Shown here one piece after another: positions 8,950-16,484 of a stretch of 52,030 nucleotides of DNA. The stretch covers positions 1 through 52,030 of the forward strand of contig JACRCZ010000119.1 of assembly GCA_016218765.1 (NCBI GenBank). Reading direction: 5' to 3'. A program made the position numbers and the translations under genes. Source of the stretch: Deltaproteobacteria bacterium. GTDB lineage: Bacteria > Myxococcota_A > Polyangia > DRWM01 > JAAZOP01. The first letter of the stretch is position 1. Each line of letters opens with the position of its first letter. The notes below the pieces were generated by a model. The model worked only from the letters and a program-made list of their open reading frames with translations. It searched no databases and was not told the DNA's origin.

Positions 8950-8975
8950 GAGGCGGGCCGGAGGCCGGGCGGGGT

Positions 8976-10013
8976 TCAGGGCACGTCGGTCGCGAGCACA
9001 CGGCCGGTGGCGGATTCGGTCCAGACGAGGGTCCGGTCGACGAGGGCCAGGTCGCACGCGGAGGTCTCGATCACGAGGTCCTGGTAGCCGCCTCCGGCCC
9101 GCGGGGCCCAGGAGATCGTCTGACTGGTGCTCCAGAAGACACGGGAGTCGTCCGCGGCGAGAAAGGACGGGCCGGGGGGGCTGAAGCCGACGCGCGCGTC
9201 GCCGCCGAGGTCGAGGTCGGTACGGTGGATCCAACCTCCGCCCCGGCGTCCGGGCGAGGTCCAGAACACCTCGCCCGCCGCAGCGTCGACGAGAATGTCG
9301 AAGGGCGTGCCATCGACGTCGGAGACGCGCACCGGGTCACCGCCGTCGACCGGGACCCAGCCGACGCCGATCGGCTCGCCGTCGGTGAAGTAGCAGCGCT
9401 CGCCGGCCAGGGCCAGGCCGCGCGGCGAGCGGATGGGCGCCACGACGTCGCTCGGGACGCCGCCGTCGACGCTCACGCGCCGTACGGCACCGGCCAACTC
9501 GGCGGTTCCCTCGGCGACCCAGTACACGAACGAACCGTCGGTGCGGATCCGCCCGGGGTTGCGCTCCCCGGAGGCGAGGGTCGTCGCAGCTCCGGCGCGG
9601 ACGCGCACGACGGTGCCGGCCGCGCGCTGGGTGACGAAGACGTCGCCGCCGGCCGCGGCGAGCATGGTCGGGCCGTCGAGGCTCGCGGCGGCCTCCTCGA
9701 ACGTGCCTCCGGCGAGCGGGACGAGGAGGACCCGCGCCTCTCCCTCCTCGGCGACGTAGACGCCGTCGCCGGCCGCGGCCAGGCCGCACGGGCGGGACAG
9801 GCCGTCCGCGAGAACGCGCGGGCGGGACGCGGAGGGGACCTCGGGCCAGGGATCCGTGGCCTGGTCCTCGACCACCTCGTCCTCGATCGCTTCCGCGTCG
9901 ACGTCCACGTCCACGCCGGAATCGTCATCGGCGGCGGCGTCGCCCCCGGTACAGGCGCCACCGGCGACGAGGCACGCGGCCAGGCAAGCCAGGATCAGGG
10001 TCGGACCGCGCAT
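8976..10013 (-). CDS. putative lipoprotein with beta-propeller (TolB/NHL-like) repeats
   Basis: 345 aa. The signal peptide ends near GGAC, followed by an Asp/Glu-rich spacer (DVDVDAEAIEDEVVEDQ). The rest is a series of about 40-residue blade-like repeats with YVAE, VFVT, VYWV, CYFTDG, VFWTSP and VFWSTS strands, each opening with a Gly-Leu-x-x-x or DGxxVYW pattern, as in TolB/NHL/six-bladed propellers. Such proteins usually bind ligands or partner proteins; no catalytic residues are visible. The ATG at 10013 lies 19 bp inside the end of the upstream FGE-like gene, so the two are coupled in one operon with the esterase further upstream. Confidence 0.75.
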   Translation of the reverse strand: MRGPTLILACLAACLVAGGACTGGDAAADDDSGVDVDVDAEAIEDEVVEDQATDPWPEVPSASRPRVLADGLSRPCGLAAAGDGVYVAEEGEARVLLVPLAGGTFEEAAASLDGPTMLAAAGGDVFVTQRAAGTVVRVRAGAATTLASGERNPGRIRTDGSFVYWVAEGTAELAGAVRRVSVDGGVPSDVVAPIRSPRGLALAGERCYFTDGEPIGVGWVPVDGGDPVRVSDVDGTPFDILVDAAAGEVFWTSPGRRGGGWIHRTDLDLGGDARVGFSPPGPSFLAADDSRVFWSTSQTISWAPRAGGGYQDLVIETSACDLALVDRTLVWTESATGRVLATDVP

Positions 10014-10888
10014 CGGAATCCCACTCCCACCGACCGATCGGCCGGATCGGCGGCCCAGCGGGCCGTCGAGCGCAGGGCGGCGGAGCCCTCGTGGAAGCCT
10101 CCGCCGCGAACCACACGATAGCGACCGTTGGCGGGCCCGTGCGGGTCGGTCTGCGGCTCGGACGGGTAGCGGTCGTAGACGTCGGCCACCCATTCGGCAA
10201 CGTTGCCGCTCATGTCCCTGCAGCCTTCGGCGCTGTCGCCAGGCGGGCTGTGGCTGCCGGCGGGGAGCGGCGCTTCGGCGCAGAAGGTCGAGCCGGCGTT
10301 GAAGGCGGCGTGGGCACAGGTCGGCCAATCCTCGCCCCACGGGAAGAGCGATCCGTCCGGTCCGCGGGCGGCACGCTCCCACTCGGCCTCGGTGGGCAGG
10401 CGTTTGCCGGCCCAGGCGCAGAACGTGACGGCGTCGAACCAGGAGACGAGCGAGATGGGCAGATCGGCCGCCCCGTCGGCGGCGGCGTAGTCGCGGCCGC
10501 TGCGCACGATCGGCTGGAGCGGATGGCGGTGGACCTCGCCGCCTTCCGCAGCGAGGAACTCGGCGTACTCGACGACGGTGACCTCGCGGTCGTCGATGAA
10601 GTAGGCGGGAAGGGTCACCTCGTGTTCGGGCAGCTCGTTCTCCTTCCACGGTTGGCCGTATCCTCCGGGCCGTTCGACCGGGTGTCCCATGGCGAAGGTC
10701 GACGCGGGGATGGCGGCCATGGCGTCCGTGTCGGGGCTCCGGTGATGGACGGTGGCCTCGACGTCGACGAAGTCTCCGGCATCGGTCGAGGCGTCCGCAT
10801 CGGCGTCAGGGCCGTCCGCGCCGCCGGCGTCGCAGCCGCACGCGGCGGCGAGGACGAGGGCGACGGTGTTCGGGAGCCGGGGGCTCAC
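9995..10888 (-). CDS. FGE-sulfatase domain (SUMF1-like) putative lipoprotein
   Basis: 297 aa from GTG at 10888, with GGAGG 10 nt upstream. A short signal ends in ACGC (probable lipoprotein), followed by an Asp/Ala spacer. Residues about 60-297 are an FGE-sulfatase domain: IPASTFAMG, HEVTLPAYFIDDREVTVVEY, LPTEAEWERAARG, FPWGEDWP, DMSGNVAEWVADVYD, RVVRGGGFHE and the final GFRCAV. These are the standard landmarks of formylglycine-generating-enzyme-like proteins. A Cys is present in the GFRC position, but a true sulfatase substrate gene is not visible nearby, so it may be a non-catalytic or alternative oxidase. It overlaps the esterase stop by 4 bp (GTGA). Confidence 0.88.
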   Translation of the reverse strand: MSPRLPNTVALVLAAACGCDAGGADGPDADADASTDAGDFVDVEATVHHRSPDTDAMAAIPASTFAMGHPVERPGGYGQPWKENELPEHEVTLPAYFIDDREVTVVEYAEFLAAEGGEVHRHPLQPIVRSGRDYAAADGAADLPISLVSWFDAVTFCAWAGKRLPTEAEWERAARGPDGSLFPWGEDWPTCAHAAFNAGSTFCAEAPLPAGSHSPPGDSAEGCRDMSGNVAEWVADVYDRYPSEPQTDPHGPANGRYRVVRGGGFHEGSAALRSTARWAADPADRSVGVGFRCAVRP

Positions 10889-11907
10889 GGCGTTGCCGCC
10901 TCCAGCGGCAGGGGATGCTCGGTCAGGAAGTCCCAGATCTGCTGGTTGTACTGCGGTTGCCACTCGTGGGCGACGTTCTCCAGGCGGAAGTAGACGAAGT
11001 CCTCGTCCGGAACCCAGCCCGACTCGACGAGCAGGTCGCGGATGCCGTCGGACTCGGCGAGGGGCACGTCCGGATCGCTGGTGCCGTGGACGAGGGCTCC
11101 GGGGACGAGCCGATCGCCGGTGTAGGCACGCATTTCGGCGTCGAAACCGTTGGCTTCGGCGAAGCCGGATTCGGAGACGAAGCCGGCGATGGTGTCGGTC
11201 AGGACGAAGGCGAGGATGATGCTCATGGCGGCGCCGCGGGAATGGCCCGACGCGAAGATCCGGGTGCGGTCGATGTTGTAGCTCCGTTTCAGCTCGGCCG
11301 TGAGATTGCGGATGAAGTCGACGTCGGGGTTGTCGGTCCAGCCGCGGCCGACCCAGTCGGAGCGGAAGACGTTCCAGGCGAAGACCCAGCCGATGTCCGG
11401 GCCGAAGTCGTAGTAGTGTTGCTGGGGGAAGACGACGATGAAGCCGTTGAGGTCGGCGGTGCGCAGGAGCTCGGTGTAGGCGTCGAGGCCGTACATGTCG
11501 ACGGTGAACCCGCCGAGGACGTAGATGAGGGGCGTCGCGGTCCGCGGATCGTAGGACGGCGGGACGTAGACCTTGAAATGCCGGACGAGCTGCTCGGAAA
11601 CGGTGCGGCCCCGGGCGTTGATCGTGCCCGACCACACGCCGGTCCATCCGCCGGTGCCGTGCGACCCCGTGTCCGGGGGTGGGGGGACACCGGCCGCCGC
11701 GACGGCCGCGTCGTGAGCGCAGGCGCCGGCGTCGGCCGCGGACCAGCCCGCGGCGCAGGCCGCATCGCAGTCCGAGGAGTCGGTGCCGAGCGCGCAAGCC
11801 TGGAGCTCGTCGCAGGCACCGTCGAAGGCCGTCGTGCACGTGTCGTCGTCGGCGCTTCCGGGCGCCGCCGCCAGACCGATCGTCAGCCAGGTCCACCCCG
11901 CTCGCAT
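10885..11907 (-). CDS. secreted alpha/beta-hydrolase, PHB-depolymerase/feruloyl-esterase-like
   Basis: 340 aa from the ATG at 11907, with AAGGAGG about 11 nt upstream. The signal peptide is short (MRAGWTWLTIGLAAAPGSA), followed by a Cys-rich stretch of about 60 residues with six Cys, absent from most relatives. The hydrolase domain (from about residue 105, RHFKVYVPPSYDP) has the nucleophile elbow GHSRG with Ser223, an acid candidate in GTSDPDVPL (Asp278/280), and the His in VAHEW (His314). This order matches the LpqC/polyhydroxybutyrate-depolymerase/feruloyl-esterase group. Substrate unknown. First gene of a three-gene minus-strand operon with the FGE-like and propeller proteins. Confidence 0.85.
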   Translation of the reverse strand: MRAGWTWLTIGLAAAPGSADDDTCTTAFDGACDELQACALGTDSSDCDAACAAGWSAADAGACAHDAAVAAAGVPPPPDTGSHGTGGWTGVWSGTINARGRTVSEQLVRHFKVYVPPSYDPRTATPLIYVLGGFTVDMYGLDAYTELLRTADLNGFIVVFPQQHYYDFGPDIGWVFAWNVFRSDWVGRGWTDNPDVDFIRNLTAELKRSYNIDRTRIFASGHSRGAAMSIILAFVLTDTIAGFVSESGFAEANGFDAEMRAYTGDRLVPGALVHGTSDPDVPLAESDGIRDLLVESGWVPDEDFVYFRLENVAHEWQPQYNQQIWDFLTEHPLPLEAATP

Positions 11908-11989
11908 GTCCGCCCTGCCTCCTTGCGGGCCGTGCGCTCGTCCCGTGCCGCCCGGCCGCGCCCAGCAGCGTAGCAGCCGGCGTGCCAGC

Positions 11990-12018
11990 TTGACAGGCCG
12001 GCGAAGCGCCGGTAGTCG
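11990..12018 (+). promoter_or_regulatory. candidate promoter with inverted repeat in its spacer
   Basis: TTGACA (11990-11995), a 17-nt spacer and TAGTCG (12013-12018). The -10 ends 7 nt before the ATG at 12026, which has no Shine-Dalgarno, so the mRNA would be leaderless. The spacer contains CCGGCG-AAG-CGCCGG (11998-12012), a perfect 6-bp inverted repeat that sits where a repressor would block RNA polymerase. Confidence 0.45.
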
Positions 12019-12025
12019 TGTGCCC

Positions 12026-12925
12026 ATGCACTGGGGCGCGGTATTCGGGGTTGTCACGCTGTCGGCCGTGCCGGGGTGGTCCGGTGAGGTCTCGGCGCAG
12101 GACGGCCCGGTCGGTGACGTACTGGCCCCGGCGGCGGCGCAGGTGGAGGCGCTCGAGTACGCCGCGGCCGCCGAAATCCTGGAGGCACTCGCGACGCGGA
12201 CGGATCTCACCGCGCGGGATCACGTGCGGGTGCTCGAGCTGCTGGGTGCGTGCCGGGTGTATCTGGGTGACCACGGTGCGGCGCTGGCGGCGTTCGCGGA
12301 GCTGGCGCGGAACGATCCGGGCTGGGTACTTCCGGAGGCCTATCCTCCGCGCGTCCGGGCGGTGTTCGACGAGGCCGTGCTGTCGGTCGCGGCGCCGGCG
12401 GTCGTGGTCATGGAGGGGGCTGCGGTTCCAGCGGGGTCGGCTCCCGGCACCGTTGCGGTTCGGGTGGTCGCCGGCGCGGCGGCGGTGGAGACCGTGCGGG
12501 TGGTCGTGCCGGCGCCGGACGGCACGGTGCTGCGGCAGCGGCTGGACCCGCACGACGGGGTCTACGTGGGCAGCCTGCCGGCCTCGTCGTCCGCGCCGGG
12601 GACACCGGCGCCGTACTGGGTGGAGGCGCTGGGCCCTTCGGGATTCGTCCTGGTCCGGCTCGGGGCGGAGGAAGCCCCGCTGTTCTTGATCGTGCCGGCG
12701 CCCGAGGTTCCGCCGGGCCCGGATGTCGGGCTCGGCGACGTCCCGCAGCGCGCTCCGATCCCCGTGGAGGACGACGGGGAGGCGGGGCCCCCGTGGTACG
12801 AGACGTGGTGGTTCTGGACGGTCATGGCGGTCGTGGTCGCCGGGGGAGCGGCGACGGCGACGGTCCTCGCGATCGAGTCGTGGGGTCCGCGGGACGCGAA
12901 CGGCGGAAACTGGGAGGTCTGGTGA
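12026..12925 (+). CDS. exported TPR-like protein with C-terminal membrane anchor
   Basis: 299 aa. A signal peptide (MHWGAVFGVVTLSAVPGWSG) precedes a helical region (about 35-110: ALEYAAAAEILEAL, LLGACRVYLGDHGAALAAFAEL) that looks like one or two TPR units and ends in a WVLPEAYPPRVRAVFDEA segment typical of myxobacterial exported TPR proteins. A beta region with VRVVVPAPDGTVLRQ and YWVEALGPSG follows, then a C-terminal membrane helix (WWFWTVMAVVVAGGAATAT). I infer an envelope protein with its body outside the membrane. The stop overlaps the next gene's GTG (GTGA). Confidence 0.7.
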   Translation: MHWGAVFGVVTLSAVPGWSGEVSAQDGPVGDVLAPAAAQVEALEYAAAAEILEALATRTDLTARDHVRVLELLGACRVYLGDHGAALAAFAELARNDPGWVLPEAYPPRVRAVFDEAVLSVAAPAVVVMEGAAVPAGSAPGTVAVRVVAGAAAVETVRVVVPAPDGTVLRQRLDPHDGVYVGSLPASSSAPGTPAPYWVEALGPSGFVLVRLGAEEAPLFLIVPAPEVPPGPDVGLGDVPQRAPIPVEDDGEAGPPWYETWWFWTVMAVVVAGGAATATVLAIESWGPRDANGGNWEVW

Positions 12926-13392
12926 CCAGGCGCGGGCCGGCATCGGTCGCGGCCGCGTTGGCGGCGGGACTCGCCCTGGGTTGTGCGGACGAGACGGCGA
13001 TCATGGTCCACGTGTGCTTCGGCCCGGGCGCTGCGGACGGCGTGACGTGGGTGCGGCTCGTCGTCGAGAGCGACGGTCGGGGTGCGACGGGCAAGGTCTT
13101 CCCGTTCCCGAGCGGGGCGACGAACATCGACTTCTCGTTGCGCCCGGGAATCGAGCTGCCGGCGGACGAGGACATCGTCCTGACCGTGGCCGGTCTGGGC
13201 GAGGGCGGCGACGTGATCGAGTCGCACGCGGTGCGGACGCGGTTCGCGCCGGGCGTGGATCGCGACGTGGCGATGACGCTGGAAGCGGACTGTCGCGGCG
13301 TGGCCTGCATCGGCCCTGAGGCACCGACGTGCGAGGGCGGGACGTGCGTCCGCGTGGGCGAGGCGACGGCGACGAGCTGCGCGGGAGACTGA
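12922..13392 (+). CDS. putative lipoprotein of unknown function
   Basis: 156 aa from GTG at 12922, overlapping the stop of the membrane-anchored TPR gene by 4 bp, with GGGAGG a few nt upstream. LALGC is a good lipobox. The mature part has a beta sandwich-like pattern (VRLVVESDG, GKVFPFPSGATNIDFSLRPG, DIVLTVAGLGEGGDVIESH) and ends in a Cys-rich tail with four Cys in about 35 residues. Coupling to the upstream gene suggests a joint envelope role. I do not recognise the family. Confidence 0.7.
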   Translation: MTRRGPASVAAALAAGLALGCADETAIMVHVCFGPGAADGVTWVRLVVESDGRGATGKVFPFPSGATNIDFSLRPGIELPADEDIVLTVAGLGEGGDVIESHAVRTRFAPGVDRDVAMTLEADCRGVACIGPEAPTCEGGTCVRVGEATATSCAGD

Positions 13393-13398
13393 AGCCGG

Positions 13399-14208
13399 TC
13401 AGTAGTGCGTGATGCGGAGCTGGGCGAGGGCGGCAGTTCCTCCGTCGGCGAGCGGGCCGTCGAACACGCCGAGCAGGGTGATGGCGTAGCCTCCGGAGTA
13501 GGAGTCCGATCCGCAGAGGCACAGGAATCCATCGACGGAATTGACGGAGAGCCGGAAGCCGCGCTCGTCACCGGCGCACGTCCCGGCCTCGACCGCGAGG
13601 ACGTCCAGCGGTACGCCGCCCTCGTTGAAGGTCTGCGACTCGCCGGCCGCGAGCCAATCCTCGAACAGGACGGTGCACGTGGTGGTCACGGAGGCGGCGT
13701 GGTCGTCGCAGTCGAAGCCGAGGCATCCGGGACCCTCGCCGTAGCGGTCGCCGTCGCCGTCGCAGCAGGGGCCGGCATCGACCTCGGCTTCGGGCGTCGC
13801 ATCGTCAACAACCTCCGGCGCGTCCGCGCCGTCGTCCGCGGCGGCCTCGGCGTCGTCCGCGGGCGCTTCGTCGCTCTCGCCGGCCGTCTCGTCGTGCGGC
13901 ACGTCCCCGGAGCCGGCGTCGTCCGAGTCCGAGTCCGCGTCGGCGTCGGTGCAGGAAACGTCGCCGTCGCGGCAATCGTCGTCGAGGCCGTTGCCGCAGA
14001 TCTCGATCGCTCCGGGGTTGACGAAGGGGTCGCCGTCGTCGCAGTCGGCCGGGACGAAGACGCACGCGGCGGAGGCGACGGCGCCGAATCCGTCGCCGTC
14101 GCGGTCGGTGCAATCGGACCGGTCGGGGGACGGCGAGCACGTCGCGGACGCGAGGGTCGCTGCCACGATGGAGAGGGCGGCAGCCGCTGCGACGAATGCT
14201 CTCTGCAT
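13399..14208 (-). CDS. secreted MopE-repeat protein with acidic linker
   Basis: 269 aa from ATG at 14208. The signal peptide is MQRAFVAAAAALSIVAATLA. One full MopE-type unit follows (DRDGDGFGA, DCDDGDPFVNPGA, CGNGLDDDCRDGD), then an acidic Asp/Ala/Glu linker of about 60 residues, a second partial unit (CDGDGDRYGEGPGC, FDCDDH) and a beta domain of about 100 residues with two pairs of Cys. Cation binding on the cell surface is the family expectation. It lacks a Shine-Dalgarno and has a -10-like hexamer 8 nt upstream of the ATG. The C-terminal domain resembles in character that of the Asp-Ala-tract protein at 4.5 kb. Confidence 0.78.
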   Translation of the reverse strand: MQRAFVAAAAALSIVAATLASATCSPSPDRSDCTDRDGDGFGAVASAACVFVPADCDDGDPFVNPGAIEICGNGLDDDCRDGDVSCTDADADSDSDDAGSGDVPHDETAGESDEAPADDAEAAADDGADAPEVVDDATPEAEVDAGPCCDGDGDRYGEGPGCLGFDCDDHAASVTTTCTVLFEDWLAAGESQTFNEGGVPLDVLAVEAGTCAGDERGFRLSVNSVDGFLCLCGSDSYSGGYAITLLGVFDGPLADGGTAALAQLRITHY

Positions 14209-14216
14209 AACGGCGC

Positions 14217-14245
14217 ACGCTAGCATCGGCGCGGCCATGCGGCAA
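14217..14245 (-). promoter_or_regulatory. candidate promoter TTGCCG-N17-TAGCGT
   Basis: Reading on the minus strand: TTGCCG (14245-14240), 17-nt spacer, TAGCGT (14222-14217), then 8 nt to the ATG of the MopE gene, which has no Shine-Dalgarno. Position and absence of an RBS fit a leaderless start. Confidence 0.45.
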
Positions 14246-14364
14246 ACGGCTGGGGCGAGTCGTCACCGGACCCCGGGGCCCGGCGGCCTCGGCGGGCGCA
14301 GGCCGGCGACGCGATGCAGGCCGAAAGCGGAGTGGATTCGCCAGGGCATGCGCGCAAAGGGGAG

Positions 14365-14381
14365 TGGGCACGCGTCTTGCT
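14365..14381 (+). promoter_or_regulatory. sigma54 (RpoN) promoter, near consensus
   Basis: TGGGCACGCGTCTTGCT: the -24 GG (14367-14368) and -12 GC (14379-14380) are separated by exactly 10 nt and lie in GGCACG-N4-TTGCT, almost the full consensus (Y)TGGCACG-N4-TTGCW. Start of transcription would be near 14392, leaving about 24 nt that include a GAGGAGGA ribosome site before the ATG at 14416. It is the best sigma54 site in the window. Confidence 0.75.
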
Positions 14382-14415
14382 TTTGGGGTCCGACGACGGA
14401 GAGGAGGACGCCGCC

Positions 14416-16467
14416 ATGAAATCCGCCGCCGCAAGGAACCTGCTCGTGGTGCTCGCGCTGGTCGCGTTGCCGGGCTGCGCCGTGCCGGATGACGAGGTTG
14501 AGGTCGGGATGTCGTTAGGCGAGGAGGCGCCCCCGGAGGGCGGGAAGCTGGACGCGTTCGCATCGGCGGTGGCGGAGCTGCTGGCGAACGACGCGACGGG
14601 TCTGGTGGACTACGCGAGCTGCGCGGAGGTCCGGGCGCACGACATCGGTGCGGCGCTTGCCGCCTGGGGGCTCGACCGCGACCGCGCCGACGGGATGCTC
14701 GACCAGGACCTGCGCTTCACGGCCTTCCGGAAAGTCGCGACGCTGGCTGCGGCGGTCCAGTTCGTGACGCTGTCGGGCCCCTACCGGCCGCTCGAACTTC
14801 CGGAGAGCTACGCGGCGCTGCCGGACTATTCCCGGTACTTCGAGTTCGTGCAGTACCTCAATCTGAGCCTGGAGCTGCAGCGCGAGGTGCTGCACGAGGC
14901 GTTCGGCACTTCCGAATTCGGCGGGTCGGGCGACAGCCTGGACGCGTTCTGGGCGTCGGTGGAACGGCAGCGAGAGGATCTGGACGTGGAGCGGACGCGG
15001 GTCGGGCTGTTGCGCGACGAGGGAGCGCGCCTGGTGCGGCTGCGCGAGCTGGACGCGCGGGAGCTGGCGCTGTTGGAGCTGCTGGCCACGGTGGATCCGT
15101 CGCGGGCGGAGCGGCAGCGGCTGTTCCAGGGGTCGCTCAAGGCTGCGGCGGTCGAGGCGCAGGTGCTCGGCGCGCTCACCGGGTTCCTCGACGGAGCGAC
15201 GGGCGGCTGGGACCCCTGGTCGTTCGACGGGCCGGCGGTGTGGCGCAACGACCTTGGCGGGGCTCCGATCCGGGCGGCGGAGCGGCTGCGCCAGATCTAT
15301 GCACGCTATCCGATCCTTGCCGCGGACGACTCGCTGCTGCGTGACCACGACCTGGCGGAACGGATCTTCGCTGTCGTCTCGCCGGACCTGTCGGCACACG
15401 AGCGCGCGGCCGCGATCGCCGCCGCGGGCGGACGTTGGCAGCTCGGATGGGACCTGTACGCGGTCGACGAGGAGGCCCTGCGCACGCACCTGGCGGCGGA
15501 GTTGTACCCCGAGCTGGACGCCCTGAGCGGCAGCGCGCTCGACGTCGCCGTGCAGGAGGAGGTGGACTGGGCGATCGCCGATTGGCGGGCGGCGCTGGCG
15601 CGGGAGCTGGAGGCGTTGCCCGGGCGTGGAGCCGGCGAGCTGCTCGAGTTCCCCGACCTTGTCGACGCCGCAATCGCCGCGGCCCCGGCGGCCCTGCAGC
15701 TCGCGTACATGGACCGCTACTGCGCGGCGCAGTCGCGGGCGGACTTCCTTTCCGGAGCCAGGACCGCCACGTACCTCGGTCTGACGGCGATCTCGATCGG
15801 CGCGATGGTCTTCGGCCAGGTCGAGATCGCGGTGCCGGTCGGCTGGCTGATGACCGCGCTCACCGTGGGGGAGGCGATCTGGTGGAACCTGCGGGAAGCG
15901 GACCTGTACGACGCGCAGCGGACGTTCTACGTGCCATACGAACGGTACACGGAGGCCGAGCGGCAGCGGCTGTTCCTGACGGCGACAGCCGCGGTGTCGG
16001 TCGCGGTGGAGGCGTACCAGGCCGCGAAGCTCCTGGACGGCTGGAAGAAGCTGCAGGCGATGAAGGCGCGGCTGCGGACGCTGGCCGGGGAAGCGGACGT
16101 GTGGGCGGCGGAGTACTCCGAGGCCCGCGCCGCATGGCTCCGGGTGGTGGACGCCGGGGTCGACTCGACCGACGAGACGGCGCGGTTGGCGCGCGCGGTC
16201 GCCGGCTATTCGGACGCGGACGGCGTCGCGCGCATCGCACGGCGGACGCTGGACTTCATCGACGGAAGCGAGGCGATGCGGGGCGGGCTGGGTCGGATCG
16301 CGCTGGCGGACCTGGTGAACCGGGTCGGCGGGGAGGCCAACGCCCTGACGTTCTTCGAGCGGGTGTCGCGGTCCTACCCGCGCTGGTCGCGGGAGGCGCG
16401 GGCCGGGTACCGGATGTGGCTGCGGGCCATCGATTCGGCCGACGCGGCGGAACCGATGTGCCGCTAG
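14416..16467 (+). CDS. large putative lipoprotein with membrane hairpin, unknown function
   Basis: 683 aa from ATG at 14416 (GAGGAGGA upstream). The lipobox is LPGC. The mature protein is mostly alpha-helical, rich in Arg/Glu/Asp and Leu, with a charged helical stretch around residues 190-235. Around 452-490 there are two closely spaced hydrophobic segments (TYLGLTAISIGAMVF, VPVGWLMTALTVGEAIWW), then further helices. A GGKLDAF motif shortly after the acidic N-terminus recalls PGKFDG at the same place in the next gene. The product is expected to sit at the membrane through lipid and hairpin. No known domain is recognised. The 17-bp gap to the next gene and the shared sigma54 promoter indicate a two-gene operon. 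Confidence 0.75.
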   Translation: MKSAAARNLLVVLALVALPGCAVPDDEVEVGMSLGEEAPPEGGKLDAFASAVAELLANDATGLVDYASCAEVRAHDIGAALAAWGLDRDRADGMLDQDLRFTAFRKVATLAAAVQFVTLSGPYRPLELPESYAALPDYSRYFEFVQYLNLSLELQREVLHEAFGTSEFGGSGDSLDAFWASVERQREDLDVERTRVGLLRDEGARLVRLRELDARELALLELLATVDPSRAERQRLFQGSLKAAAVEAQVLGALTGFLDGATGGWDPWSFDGPAVWRNDLGGAPIRAAERLRQIYARYPILAADDSLLRDHDLAERIFAVVSPDLSAHERAAAIAAAGGRWQLGWDLYAVDEEALRTHLAAELYPELDALSGSALDVAVQEEVDWAIADWRAALARELEALPGRGAGELLEFPDLVDAAIAAAPAALQLAYMDRYCAAQSRADFLSGARTATYLGLTAISIGAMVFGQVEIAVPVGWLMTALTVGEAIWWNLREADLYDAQRTFYVPYERYTEAERQRLFLTATAAVSVAVEAYQAAKLLDGWKKLQAMKARLRTLAGEADVWAAEYSEARAAWLRVVDAGVDSTDETARLARAVAGYSDADGVARIARRTLDFIDGSEAMRGGLGRIALADLVNRVGGEANALTFFERVSRSYPRWSREARAGYRMWLRAIDSADAAEPMCR

Positions 16468-16484
16468 GCGGAGAGGAGGAGGGA

